The notes below the pieces were generated by a model that ran no database searches, was not told the origin of the DNA, and worked only from the letters and a program-made list of their open reading frames with translations. Below are positions 1 to 8,389 of a stretch of 64,000 nt of DNA, piece by piece. Both the position numbers and the translations under genes were made by a program. Numbering within the stretch: position 1 is the first letter of the stretch; each line of letters opens with the position of its first letter. This DNA comes from Streptomyces camponoticapitis (GTDB taxonomy: Bacteria > Actinomycetota > Actinomycetes > Streptomycetales > Streptomycetaceae). The stretch lies in contig NZ_BMMV01000005.1 of assembly GCF_014646115.1 (NCBI RefSeq), forward strand, positions 62,001-126,000. Reading direction: 5' to 3'.

Positions 1-2
1 GC

Positions 3-395
3 GGCATGGTGCTGGTCGCGGCGGCCATCGCCGCCGCGCCGAGCGTGCTGATCGAGTCGGTCCCGGTCTGGATCGTGGGCGTCGCCTGGGCGGTCGGCTG
101 CCTCGGCATGGGCGCGGTCATCGCGTCGACGAGCGTGCTGCTGCTGAAGCTCTCCCCTCCTGAGGAGGCGGGCACCAACTCCGCTGCGCTCCAGATCTCC
201 GACGGCCTCTCGAACGTCCTGCTGCTCTCGGCTGGCGGCGCGGCGTTCGCGGCCCTGGGCGGCGGCGCGGTGGGCACCCACACCCTCTCCACCCCGACCG
301 CCTCCCACCCGGCGGCCTTCGCGGCGGTGTTCCTCCCGATGGCGGCGGTGGCACTGGCGGGGGTCTGGGTGGCGACGCGGGTACGGACGCGGTAG
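3..395 (+). CDS. MFS transporter, C-terminal part (5' end outside window)
   Basis: This is the last 131 codons of a gene whose start lies before the window. The protein is a run of hydrophobic Ala/Val/Leu/Gly-rich helices, about four transmembrane segments, ending in a short basic tail (ATRVRTR). The pattern of small residues and charged loops fits the C-terminal half of a drug-efflux type major facilitator. No substrate can be inferred from this fragment. It is followed by a 218-bp gap before the helicase gene, in which I see no gene. Confidence 0.7.
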   Translation, partial: GMVLVAAAIAAAPSVLIESVPVWIVGVAWAVGCLGMGAVIASTSVLLLKLSPPEEAGTNSAALQISDGLSNVLLLSAGGAAFAALGGGAVGTHTLSTPTASHPAAFAAVFLPMAAVALAGVWVATRVRTR

Positions 396-613
396 CCGTC
401 CCCTGACGGGCGAAAGGCCCCTGGAACGCCAGGTACTCGGGTGCCACGCGCGGTCCGGAGGCGTGTCCGCCCGGATCGGACGCACGAGCGGATGTGATCC
501 CTCTCCCACCCGGTGGGGGAGGTGTTCGTACGAGGATCGGGCCGGGCCGCCGGTAGGGTGGCCCGGTTGTCGTATCTGAGCCCGAGTAACCGAGCGTCCG
601 CGAAGCGGAGACC

Positions 614-2398
614 GTGACTACTACCGCCTCCCACCACCTCTCACCCGCCTTTCCCGGCCGCGCCCCCTGGGGCACGGCCAACAAGCTCCGCGCCTGGCAG
701 GAGAAGGCGCTGGAGCGCTATCTCCAGGAGCAGCCGCGTGACTTCCTCGCCGTCGCGACCCCCGGCGCCGGGAAGACCACCTTCGCGCTGACCCTCGCGT
801 CCTGGCTGCTGCACCACCATGTCGTACAGCAGGTCACCGTCGTCGCGCCCACCGAGCATCTGAAGAAGCAGTGGGCGGACGCCGCCGCGCGGATAGGGAT
901 CAAGCTCGACCCGGAGTACAGCGCCGGACCGCTGAGCAAGGAGTACCACGGCGTCGCCGTGACGTACGCGGGCGTCGGCGTGCGCCCCATGCTCCACCGC
1001 AACCGCTGCGAGCAGCGCAAGACCCTGGTGATCCTCGACGAGATCCACCACGCCGGTGACTCCAAGTCCTGGGGCGAGGCGTGTCTTGAGGCCTTCGAGC
1101 CCGCCGCCAGGCGCCTCGCGCTGACCGGTACGCCCTTCAGGTCGGACACCAACCCCATCCCGTTCGTGGCGTACGAGGAGGGCCAGGACGGCATCCGCCG
1201 CTCCTCCGCCGACTACACCTACGGCTACGGCAACGCGCTCGGCGACGGCGTCGTGCGCCCCGTCATCTTCCTCAGCTACAGCGGCAACATGCGCTGGCGC
1301 ACCAAGGCCGGTGACGAGGTCGCCGCCAAGCTCGGCGAGCCGATGACCAAGGACGCGATCTCGCAGGCGTGGCGCACCGCGCTCGACCCGCGCGGCGACT
1401 GGATGCCCAATGTGCTGCGCGCCGCCGACCAGCGGCTCACCGAGGTGCGCAAGTCCATCCCGGACGCCGGCGGTCTGGTCATCGCCACCGACCAGGACCA
1501 GGCCCGCGCGTACGCCAAGCTCATCCGCGAGATCACCGGTGCGAAGGCGACCGTCGTGCTCTCCGACGAGGCCGCGGCCTCGCGGCGCATCGACGACTTC
1601 AGCGCGAGCGACGAGCGCTGGATGGTCGCCGTCCGCATGGTGTCGGAAGGCGTCGACGTGCCGCGCCTCGCCGTCGGCGTGTACGCCACCACCATCTCCA
1701 CGCCCCTGTTCTTCGCCCAGGCCGTCGGCCGTTTCGTCCGCTCCCGGCGGCGTGGCGAGACCGCGTCCGTCTTCCTGCCCACCATCCCCGGCCTCCTCGG
1801 CTTCGCCAACGAGATGGAGCTGGAGCGCGACCACGTCCTCGACAAGCCCAAGAAGGAGGGCGAGGAGGACCCGTACGCCGAGTCCGAGAAGGAGATGGCG
1901 GAGGCCGAGCGCGAACTCGACGAGGACACCGGCGAGCAGGACATGCTGCCCTTCGAGGCGCTGGAGTCCGACGCGGTCTTCGACCGGGTGCTGTACGACG
2001 GCGCCGAGTTCGGCATGCAGGCGCACCCCGGCAGCGAGGAGGAGCAGGACTACCTCGGTATCCCCGGGCTCCTGGAGCCCGACCAGGTGCAGATGCTGCT
2101 CCAGAAGCGGCAGGCCCGGCAGATCGCGCACAGCCGCAAGAAGCCCGACTCCGAGGCGGACCTGCTGGAGCTGCCGGCGGACCGGCGCCCGGTGGTCTCC
2201 CACAAGGAGCTGCTGGAGCTGCGCAAGCAGCTCAACACGATGGTCGGCGCCTACGTCCACCAGAGCGGCAAACCGCACGGAGTGATCCACACCGAGCTGC
2301 GCCGCGTGTGCGGCGGACCCCCCAGCGCGGAGGCGACCGGGGGCCAACTCCGCGAGCGGATCAGAAAAGTTCAGGAGTGGGCGACCCGGATGCGCTGA
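614..2398 (+). CDS. DEAD/DEAH-box superfamily 2 helicase
   Basis: A 594-residue cytoplasmic ATP-dependent helicase or translocase. A Walker A motif (TPGAGKTT) lies near residues 49-56, a DEIHH Walker B box near 142-146, motif III as LTGTPFR, and a motif VI-like QAVGRFVRSRR in the second RecA domain, which is the SF2 (UvrB/ResIII-like) order. A charged linker of Glu/Lys-rich residues and a C-terminal region of unknown fold follow the helicase core. The GTG start at 614 directly precedes TTTASHH. The gene appears monocistronic. A role in DNA repair or restriction-like processing is possible but not shown by the context. Confidence 0.9.
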   Translation: MTTTASHHLSPAFPGRAPWGTANKLRAWQEKALERYLQEQPRDFLAVATPGAGKTTFALTLASWLLHHHVVQQVTVVAPTEHLKKQWADAAARIGIKLDPEYSAGPLSKEYHGVAVTYAGVGVRPMLHRNRCEQRKTLVILDEIHHAGDSKSWGEACLEAFEPAARRLALTGTPFRSDTNPIPFVAYEEGQDGIRRSSADYTYGYGNALGDGVVRPVIFLSYSGNMRWRTKAGDEVAAKLGEPMTKDAISQAWRTALDPRGDWMPNVLRAADQRLTEVRKSIPDAGGLVIATDQDQARAYAKLIREITGAKATVVLSDEAAASRRIDDFSASDERWMVAVRMVSEGVDVPRLAVGVYATTISTPLFFAQAVGRFVRSRRRGETASVFLPTIPGLLGFANEMELERDHVLDKPKKEGEEDPYAESEKEMAEAERELDEDTGEQDMLPFEALESDAVFDRVLYDGAEFGMQAHPGSEEEQDYLGIPGLLEPDQVQMLLQKRQARQIAHSRKKPDSEADLLELPADRRPVVSHKELLELRKQLNTMVGAYVHQSGKPHGVIHTELRRVCGGPPSAEATGGQLRERIRKVQEWATRMR

Positions 2399-2766
2399 GC
2401 GCGAAGGATTGTTTTCCGCCTCTTCGGACGTCGCCCTGGCGTCTGGAGGGGCTTTTCTACGCGCGTCCGTTCCCGGGAAATCGTGCGATTGGTCAGAGCG
2501 ATTCCCTTTTCGGCGCCTGTTCCGACCCGAACAGGGAGCAACTGCCCGTCCATGACCGGATTCTGGACGAGGTCTTCCGCTGAGCGGTACGGATCGCTAA
2601 TGTCCCGTCATTACATACGCGCCGTGGCAGTGCCGCCGCGGAGCGCAGCCGGTGCGCCATGGCCTGCCGGCGGCCTCTCTCCGTGTGTCGCCGCTGGGAC
2701 CGGCGCCGCGGGCTGCGTGAGAGTGCCGTCGTCATCTCACTCCGAAACTCCGAAGGAGAGGGCGTC
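2399..2766. other. Intergenic region, 368 bp, promoter for the IclR gene
   Basis: There is no convincing gene here; short frames lack ribosome binding sites and codon bias. The stretch around 2595-2620 (cgctaatgtcccgtcattac, then atacgcg) is relatively AT-rich and is the most likely promoter area for the downstream regulator. No strong terminator hairpin was seen after the helicase. Confidence 0.4.
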
Positions 2767-3408
2767 GTGACCGCGGAGACCTCCCAGACGCTCGACCGGG
2801 GACTGCGCGTCCTCAAACTGCTCGCCGACACCGACCACGGGCTGACCGTCACCGAGTTGTCCAACAAACTTGGCGTCAACCGCACCGTGGTCTACCGACT
2901 CCTCGCCACCCTGGAACAGCACGCGCTGGTCCGCCGCGATCTGGGCGGACGCGCCAGAGTGGGCCTGGGGGTGCTGCGCCTGGGCCGCCAGGTGCATCCG
3001 CTCGTACGGGAAGCCGCGCTGCCCGCCCTGCGCGCGCTCGCCGAGGACATCGGTGCCACCGCGCACCTCACCCTCGTGGACGGCGCGGAGGCGCTGGCCG
3101 TCGCGGTCGTCGAGCCGACCTGGACCGACTATCACGTGGCGTACCGCGCCGGCTTCCGGCACCCGCTGGACCGGGGCGCCGCGGGCAAGGCCATCCTGGC
3201 CGCCCGGCAGGGCTCGTACACCGAGGCGCGGTGCACGCTGACCCACGGCGAACTGGAGGCGGGCGCGAGCGGCGCCGCCGCCGCTCTCGTCGGGGTGACC
3301 GGGATCGAGGGCAGCGTGGGTGTGGTGATGCTCGCCGACTCGGTGCCGGAGCGGGTGGGCCCTCGCGTGGTCGACGCCGCCCGCGAGGTGGCCGACGCAC
3401 TGCGGTGA
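2767..3408 (+). CDS. IclR-family transcriptional regulator
   Basis: A 213-residue DNA-binding regulator. The N-terminal winged helix-turn-helix (SQTLDRGLRVLKLL, then LTVTELSNKLGVNRTVVYRLL) is typical of IclR, followed by an effector-binding domain with the family pattern HPLDRGAAGKAIL near residue 135. It is shorter than the usual 250 residues because the C-terminal domain is trimmed. I place the start at GTG 2767, preceded by gaaggagag about six bases upstream. An ATG at 2659 in the same frame would add 36 residues that look like non-coding sequence. Its target is unknown. Confidence 0.87.
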   Translation: MTAETSQTLDRGLRVLKLLADTDHGLTVTELSNKLGVNRTVVYRLLATLEQHALVRRDLGGRARVGLGVLRLGRQVHPLVREAALPALRALAEDIGATAHLTLVDGAEALAVAVVEPTWTDYHVAYRAGFRHPLDRGAAGKAILAARQGSYTEARCTLTHGELEAGASGAAAALVGVTGIEGSVGVVMLADSVPERVGPRVVDAAREVADALR

Positions 3409-3464
3409 GGCGGCCACCGAGTGTCCGGGGGGACGGGCTCTGGACGGGGCCGGCGGACCGGCCG

Positions 3465-3478
3465 ATAGATTGACGCTG
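3465..3478 (+). promoter_or_regulatory. -10 box (TAGATT) for a probably leaderless transcript
   Basis: TAGATT at 3465-3470 ends seven bases before the GTG start codon at 3478. There is no Shine-Dalgarno sequence in between. A transcript starting at or next to the G of GTG would be leaderless, which is common in Streptomyces. A weak -35 (TGGACG) lies about 19 bases upstream. Confidence 0.5.
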
Positions 3479-4275
3479 TGCTTTCTCGTCTCTCCGGTCT
3501 CTCGCGCCCCCGCTCCCTCGCCCTCTCGGCGGTCCCCGTCGTCGCGCTGCTCGTCGTCGTCGGGGTCGCCCCCTTGCCGTACGCGGTGGCCCAGCCGGGC
3601 CTGACCGCGAACGTTCTCGGCGAGTACGAGGGCGAGCCCGTCATCTCGATCAAGGGTGCGGAGACCCGGAAGCCGCGGGGCGAACTGCGGATGACGACGA
3701 TCCTGGCGACGGGACCCTCCGCCGACGTCGACTTCGGGGACGTGCTCGACGGCTGGATCCGGACCGACCGCGCCGTGCTGCCGCGCAACTCCGTCTACCC
3801 GGCGGGCCAGTCCGACAAGGAGATCGAGCGGCACAACACCGAGGAGATGGTGAAGTCGCAGAACGTCGCAGTCGACGCGGCCCTCGCCGAGCTCGGCCGG
3901 GAGCCGGACTCCGTCGACGTGACCCTGCACCTCGCCGACGTCGGCGGCCCCAGCGCGGGTCTCCTCTTCGCCCTCGGCATCGTCGACATGCTCGACGGCG
4001 ACGGCGTGGGCGGCGACCTCACCGGCGGCCGTTCCATCGCGGGCACCGGCACCATCACCCCGAACGGCGACGTGGGCGCGGTGGGAGGTGTCTCCCTGAA
4101 GACGCAGGCGGCGGGCCGGGACGGCGCGACGGTCTTCCTGGTCCCGGAGGCGGAGTGCGCGGACGCCCAGTCGGAGCTTCCCGCCGGGATGCGCCTGATC
4201 CCGGTCAGGGCCCTGGGGGACGCGCTGTCGTCGCTGCGGGCGCTGGAACAGGGCGGGAAGGTCCCGGACTGCTGA
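3478..4275 (+). CDS. Lon-type (S16) serine protease domain protein, YlbL-like but without PDZ
   Basis: A 265-residue membrane-anchored protein. Residues 15-40 form one hydrophobic segment. The C-terminal half is a Lon proteolytic domain with the nucleophile motif GGPSAGLLFALG (Ser about 159) and a downstream lysine in GGVSLKTQAA (about 208), the S16 Ser-Lys dyad. Actinobacterial YlbL-like proteins usually carry a PDZ domain between anchor and protease. Here the intervening segment is too short and lacks PDZ character. The gene probably starts at a leaderless GTG. Its 3' end overlaps the convergent MFS gene by about 70 bp. Confidence 0.8.
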   Translation: MLSRLSGLSRPRSLALSAVPVVALLVVVGVAPLPYAVAQPGLTANVLGEYEGEPVISIKGAETRKPRGELRMTTILATGPSADVDFGDVLDGWIRTDRAVLPRNSVYPAGQSDKEIERHNTEEMVKSQNVAVDAALAELGREPDSVDVTLHLADVGGPSAGLLFALGIVDMLDGDGVGGDLTGGRSIAGTGTITPNGDVGAVGGVSLKTQAAGRDGATVFLVPEAECADAQSELPAGMRLIPVRALGDALSSLRALEQGGKVPDC

Positions 4276-5539
4276 CGCCCTCCCGGTCGTCCGCCGTCTC
4301 CCGGCTCGCCGGGTCCAGCCCGCGCCAGACCGGGAGCAGGGCCGGGCTCAGCGTCGCCAGCAGATAGACCCCGCCCATCAGCAGCAGCGCGGTCGACAGG
4401 CTCGTGCCCTCGACCAGGAGGCCGGCCGCCAGGGCGCCCAGCGGCATCGTCAGCTCACAGCCGGCCGTCATGGCGCCCGCGACGCGGCTGCGGAGTTCGT
4501 CCGGGACGCGTTCGTACGTCACCGTCGTCAGGATCGGGTTGATCATCCCGCCCGCCACTCCGGCCGCGCCCATGATCACCGCGAGTGCCGCCGTGGAGTC
4601 GGTGAGTCCCGCCACCGCGAAGCGTGGCGCGCCGCAGAGCAGGACGGCGACGGCGAGGACCGTCCGGCGGGTGAAGTGGTGGCCGGCCGCGCCGTACAGC
4701 AGCGCGCCCAGCAGGCCGCCGGCCCCGAACACGGCCGTGACCAGGCCGAGTTCGGCGGCGCCGCCGAGGTTGCGTTCGGCGTGTACGGGGAGCAGGACCC
4801 CGTTCCAGCCCTGGTCGACGCCGTTCATGAACATCGCCATGAGGACGACCGCCGCCAGTAGCCGGGTGCGTGCCAAGTAGGCGTAACCCTCGCGCAGTTC
4901 GGCGATGTACGTACGCGGTGAGACCGGCGGCATGTCCTTGACCGGCTGCGCTCCCCGTACGCCCCGCAGCCCCGCGCCGACCAGCAGCGCCGACAGCAGA
5001 TACGTCAACGCGTCGAAGAGCAGGGCGGCTTCGGCGCCGAGCAGCGCGATCACCAGGCCCGCGAGCGCCGCGCCGAGCATCCGGGCGCCGCGCTCGACCG
5101 CGTCGAAGAGGCTCGCGGCGCGGATGAGCGTGGTGCCCGCGTGTTCGGCGAGATCCGGTACGAGGACATAGCGGGCCGTGTCGCCGGGTGTGTGGGCGAG
5201 GCCGTGGAGCGCGACCAGTGCGCAGAGCGCCCAGAACGGGAGCGTGTCGGCACGGTGCAGCAGGGGGATCGCCCCGACGGAGAGCGCGCACAGTACGTCC
5301 GACGCGATCGAGACGCGGCGCCGGCCGATCCGGTCGATGACGGGGCCGCCGACGAGCGCGGAGACCACGACCGGGAGGGTGGCGCAGAAGGCGACCACGC
5401 CCGCGCGGCCGGCGCTGCCGGTGGTCTGGAGGACGAACCAGGGGATGCCGATCAGGCTCAGGGTCCGGCCCAGGGCGGAGATGGCGTTGGCGGTCAGGAC
5501 GGCGGTGAGCGGCCACCGCCGTACCGCCGCGGCGCTCAT
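4205..5539 (-). CDS. MFS transporter (EntS-like, 12 TM)
   Basis: A 444-residue polytopic membrane protein, MSAAAVRRWPLTAVLTANAISALG onward, with twelve predicted helices and the MFS loop GGPVIDRIGRRRVSIASDVL between helices 2 and 3. It resembles the MFS_3/enterobactin-exporter class. The substrate is unknown. The ATG at 5539 overlaps the stop of the small upstream gene (ATGA), so translation is probably coupled. A start further upstream would run through that gene in another frame. It is the last gene of an ArsR-regulated unit, which suggests export of the effector sensed by the regulator. Confidence 0.85.
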   Translation of the reverse strand: MSAAAVRRWPLTAVLTANAISALGRTLSLIGIPWFVLQTTGSAGRAGVVAFCATLPVVVSALVGGPVIDRIGRRRVSIASDVLCALSVGAIPLLHRADTLPFWALCALVALHGLAHTPGDTARYVLVPDLAEHAGTTLIRAASLFDAVERGARMLGAALAGLVIALLGAEAALLFDALTYLLSALLVGAGLRGVRGAQPVKDMPPVSPRTYIAELREGYAYLARTRLLAAVVLMAMFMNGVDQGWNGVLLPVHAERNLGGAAELGLVTAVFGAGGLLGALLYGAAGHHFTRRTVLAVAVLLCGAPRFAVAGLTDSTAALAVIMGAAGVAGGMINPILTTVTYERVPDELRSRVAGAMTAGCELTMPLGALAAGLLVEGTSLSTALLLMGGVYLLATLSPALLPVWRGLDPASRETADDREGVSSPGPSRPVPAPAATTARPPGP

Positions 5540-5721
5540 ACGGGCCGGACGCGGGCCCGCGCCGGCCGGTTGACGAGGCGCAGGCCGCACTCGACCAGGA
5601 GCCAGCCGAGCCGGGTCTGCCATCGCGTGGCGGGGGAGGGCGAGCGGTACGCGGTGGCCTCGGCACGCAGTTCGGTCGCGCGTATGGAGTGGAGCTGGAG
5701 GTGCACGTCAGAAAATGGCAT
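5536..5721 (-). CDS. Small hypothetical protein, coupled to MFS gene
   Basis: A 61-residue protein starting MPFSDVHLQLHSIRATELRA and containing RTRLGWLLVECGLRLV. Small proteins of this HLQLHxIRAxELRAEA...WRxRLGWxLVExGLRL type recur next to regulators and exporters in Streptomyces, from memory; their function is unknown. I prefer ATG 5721, which has AAGGGA nine bases upstream, over the GTG at 5739, which overlaps that ribosome binding site. Its stop overlaps the MFS start by ATGA. Confidence 0.65.
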   Translation of the reverse strand: MPFSDVHLQLHSIRATELRAEATAYRSPSPATRWQTRLGWLLVECGLRLVNRPARARVRPV

Positions 5722-5845
5722 GACAAATCGTCCCTTCACGCGCCGACTGCGAAGGCGCGGGAGTGGTGCTCAGGCGGATGAGGGGATGAGGGGATGAGGG
5801 GATGAGGAGTGAGGGTGGGGGAGCGGGGTGGGGTGAGCGGGCGGG

Positions 5846-6469
5846 TCAGGCGTCCGGAGTGTCGAGCCGCTTCTGCGGCAAGGCGTGCAGATGGACGCGT
5901 ACCTGCGCCACGGACTCCGCCCCCTCGGGCACCGGAAGGTCCTCGTAGCTGGAGATCAGGTCATGCACGCGGCTCTCCAGCTCGGCCAGCAGATCGGGTG
6001 TGAGCCGCAGGGTGAAGTCGCTGAGGTCGGCCTTCGTCGCCCAGACCTCCGGCCAGTCGTGCATGGTCCCCAGCCAGGTGCTCACCTCCTGGCCGTGGAT
6101 GGAGGCGACCTCGTAGAAGAAGGTGTTCAGCGCCCCGCGCACCTCGGGATCCGGGTCGAGATGCAGCGCGTCGTCGAGCATGATCCCCTTGTCCTCGGCC
6201 TTCCACCAGCGCTCCCGGCCCTTCCCGCGCTCGGGGTCGTCCGTGACGAACCCGTGGCTCGCGAGCTGCCGCAGGTGGTAGCTGGTGGCGCCGCTCGACT
6301 CGCCCAGCCGGTCCGCGAGCCGGGACGCGGTGGCGGGGCCGTGGTGGCGCAGCGCGATCAGCAGCCGCATCCGCAGCGGATGGGCGAGACCGCGCAGTGA
6401 GCGCGGGTCCAGGGTGCGGACGTCCTGCACGGGGGCGTTCGGTGCGGGGACGTCGGAGTTCTCGGCCAT
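5846..6469 (-). CDS. ArsR-type helix-turn-helix regulator
   Basis: A 207-residue winged-helix regulator. Residues about 20-85 hold the DNA-binding domain (RGLAHPLRMRLLIALRHHGPATASRLADRLGESSGATSYHLRQLASHGFV), with recognition helix around SGATSYHLRQL. The C-terminal 120 residues form a ligand or dimerisation region with no metal-binding cysteines. I start it at ATG 6469 (MAENSDVPAPN); an upstream in-frame ATG would place the operator palindrome inside the gene. It is followed by the small gene and the MFS exporter on the same strand and is probably autoregulated through the dyad at 6484-6533. Confidence 0.85.
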   Translation of the reverse strand: MAENSDVPAPNAPVQDVRTLDPRSLRGLAHPLRMRLLIALRHHGPATASRLADRLGESSGATSYHLRQLASHGFVTDDPERGKGRERWWKAEDKGIMLDDALHLDPDPEVRGALNTFFYEVASIHGQEVSTWLGTMHDWPEVWATKADLSDFTLRLTPDLLAELESRVHDLISSYEDLPVPEGAESVAQVRVHLHALPQKRLDTPDA

Positions 6470-6483
6470 GAGCTCATCGTAAG

Positions 6484-6533
6484 CATGCAAAGAAGTAGTT
6501 GCAAGGGTTCCTTTGCAACTACTTCTTTGCATG
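6484..6533. promoter_or_regulatory. Large operator dyad upstream of the ArsR-type gene
   Basis: A perfect 21-bp inverted repeat (arms 6484-6504 and 6513-6533) separated by 8 bp. Each arm itself contains a smaller dyad, TGCAA-N8-TTGCA (tgcaaagaagtagttgca), so the site offers two operators facing each other. It is far more AT-rich than its surroundings and begins 15 bp before the regulator start. The position fits autorepression. A terminator role is less likely, since neither strand has a T-tract. Confidence 0.75.
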
Positions 6534-6560
6534 TCTGGGCGGGGCCCCGGCACCCCGGGC

Positions 6561-7547
6561 TCAGCCCTCCTTGATGAAGCCCTCCTCGATCAGCCAGTCC
6601 TTCGCCACCTCGTGCGGGTCCTGGCCGTCCACATCCACCTTCGCGTTCAGCTCCTGCGCGATCCCGGTGTTCAGCCGCTTGCTGAGCGGGTCGAGCAGCC
6701 CCGCGATCTCCGGGTACTTCTTGTACGTCGCGCTGTGGATCACCGGCGCCGCGTTGTAGTTCGGGAAGAAGTGCTTGTCGTCGGTGACCGTGTCCAGATT
6801 CATCGCCTTGATCCGGCCGTCCGTCGTGAACACCTCACCCACCAGGCAGGAGTTGGACTTGGACGCCTGCGTGTAGATGATCCCGGCGTCCATCTTCTTC
6901 ACACTGGCGGCCGGGATCTTCATCCCGTACGCCTTCACCATCCCCGGCAGCCCGTCGTCCCGCGACGCGAACTCGTTCTCCACGCAGATCGTGACCCCGT
7001 CCGGCTGCTTCTTCGACAGCGCGGCGACGTCCGACATCGTCTTGAGCTTGTACTTCGCGTTGTTCTTCTTGCTGATGCCCAGTGAATAGGTGTTGTTGAG
7101 CGTGGACGGCGCCAGCCAGCTGACGTCGTGCGAGCGGTCCGCGTCCCGTACGGCCGTCCACTGGTCCCGCGAGCCGGTGATCGGCTTCTCGTTGCCGAGG
7201 TAGGTGATCCAGGCCGTGCCCGTGTACTCGTACATCGCGTCGGCGTCGCCCTTGACGATCGCCTCGCGCGCGCTGATCGAGCCCGGCAGATTCGTCCGGT
7301 CCAGGACCTCCGCGCCCGCCGCCTTGAAGATCAGGCCGATCATCTGGCCGAGGATGATGTTCTCGCTGAAGTTCTTCGAAGTCACCGTCAGCGAGGCGCC
7401 CTTGAGGGGTTCGCCCTGGCCGACCGAGCCGGGGGCGACCTCGTCCACCATCGGGGAGCCGCTCTTGAGACCGCACCCGCTGAGGGTGGCGGCGCTCAGC
7501 AGCAGCGCGGCACCGACGGTCAGGAGCCTTCGGTCGATGTAGCGCAT
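6561..7547 (-). CDS. Glycine betaine/osmoprotectant ABC transporter, substrate-binding lipoprotein
   Basis: A 328-residue extracellular lipoprotein. The signal peptide ends in the lipobox LSGC near residue 25. The body matches the OpuAC/ProX class, with VTSKNFSENIILGQMIG, then AREAIVKGDADAMYEYTGTAW and the C-terminal KLNTGIAQELNAKVD...VAKDWL. It binds quaternary amines and delivers them to the permeases encoded upstream. ATG 7547 overlaps the previous gene's stop (ATGA) and has GGAGGAG before it. It is the last gene of the four-gene operon read right to left from 10408. Confidence 0.9.
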   Translation of the reverse strand: MRYIDRRLLTVGAALLLSAATLSGCGLKSGSPMVDEVAPGSVGQGEPLKGASLTVTSKNFSENIILGQMIGLIFKAAGAEVLDRTNLPGSISAREAIVKGDADAMYEYTGTAWITYLGNEKPITGSRDQWTAVRDADRSHDVSWLAPSTLNNTYSLGISKKNNAKYKLKTMSDVAALSKKQPDGVTICVENEFASRDDGLPGMVKAYGMKIPAASVKKMDAGIIYTQASKSNSCLVGEVFTTDGRIKAMNLDTVTDDKHFFPNYNAAPVIHSATYKKYPEIAGLLDPLSKRLNTGIAQELNAKVDVDGQDPHEVAKDWLIEEGFIKEG

Positions 7548-8389
7548 CAGCGCTCCTCCAGTCCGCGCGGGGTGAGGGCCACTTCGACCAGCGACGCCAG
7601 CCAGTCGATCAGCAGCGCCAGTGTCACCGTGAGCACCGAGCCCAGGATCAGGACCGGCATGCGCTGCGTCTGGATGCCCGAGGTGATCAGGTCACCGAGC
7701 CCGCCGCCACCGCCGAAGGTCGCGAGTGTCGCCGTGCCCACGTTGAGTACCAGTGCCGTCCGTACGCCCGCCAGGATCAGCGGTACGGCCAGCGGGAGTT
7801 CGACCCTGCCCAGTGTCCCGAGCGGTGACATCCCGATGCCGCGCGACGCCTCGACCAGCTGCGGGTCGATGGCCTTCAGACCCGCCACGGTGTTGGCGAG
7901 CACCGGCAGCACCGCGTAGATGACCATGCCGATGATCGCCGTCGACGGGCCGATGCCCAGCCAGATCACCAGCAGCGCCAGGAGTCCGAGGGCCGGGGTC
8001 GCCTGCCCGATGTTGGCGAGCGCGGTCACGGCCGGCGCCGCCCTGGACAGCCCGCGCCGGGTCAGCGCGATGCCCAGCGGGATCGCGATGATCAGCACCC
8101 AGAAGGTGGAGACCGCGGTCAGTTCGATGTGCTGCCACAGCCGCAGCCGCACATTTCCGTTGGCGAGCGAGTTCCTCGCGATCGAGTCGAGCGAGACGTT
8201 CGTGATCCAGGCGAAGGTCACCAGCAGGACGACCGCGACCACGGCGGGCACCGTCAGCAGCTTGGCCCGGGTTATCCGGCGCTTCGGGGCGCTGGGCGGC
8301 GGGGCCGGTTCCGACTCCTCGTCCCGGAAGGCGTGCCCCTTGACGTCGTACTCGCCCGGTGGGCGCTGGTTCCGTGGGGGAGCGCTCAT
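7547..8389 (-). CDS. Osmoprotectant ABC transporter permease
   Basis: A 280-residue inner-membrane permease of the OpuC/ProW class. About 50 hydrophilic N-terminal residues precede six helices. The cytoplasmic EAA-type loop reads VEASRGIGMSPLGTLGRVELPLAVPLILAGVRTALV, which contacts the ATPase. I start it at ATG 8389 (MSAPPRNQRPPGEYD), which overlaps the stop of the ATPase gene by ATGA. It pairs with the second permease at 9761-10408 to form the heterodimeric channel. Confidence 0.88.
   Translation of the reverse strand: MSAPPRNQRPPGEYDVKGHAFRDEESEPAPPPSAPKRRITRAKLLTVPAVVAVVLLVTFAWITNVSLDSIARNSLANGNVRLRLWQHIELTAVSTFWVLIIAIPLGIALTRRGLSRAAPAVTALANIGQATPALGLLALLVIWLGIGPSTAIIGMVIYAVLPVLANTVAGLKAIDPQLVEASRGIGMSPLGTLGRVELPLAVPLILAGVRTALVLNVGTATLATFGGGGGLGDLITSGIQTQRMPVLILGSVLTVTLALLIDWLASLVEVALTPRGLEER

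Noticed and set aside
641..2347. A 568-codon open frame on the minus strand opposite the helicase
   Set aside because: It mirrors a well-supported gene, has no ribosome binding site and its protein is low-complexity. It is a by-product of high GC at third positions.
6484..6533. Reading the large palindrome as a terminator of the osmoprotectant operon
   Set aside because: The osmoprotectant operon ends at 6561 reading toward the palindrome, so this was considered. However, the stem is AT-rich, lacks a T-tract and has nested dyads right before a regulator gene, which fits an operator better.
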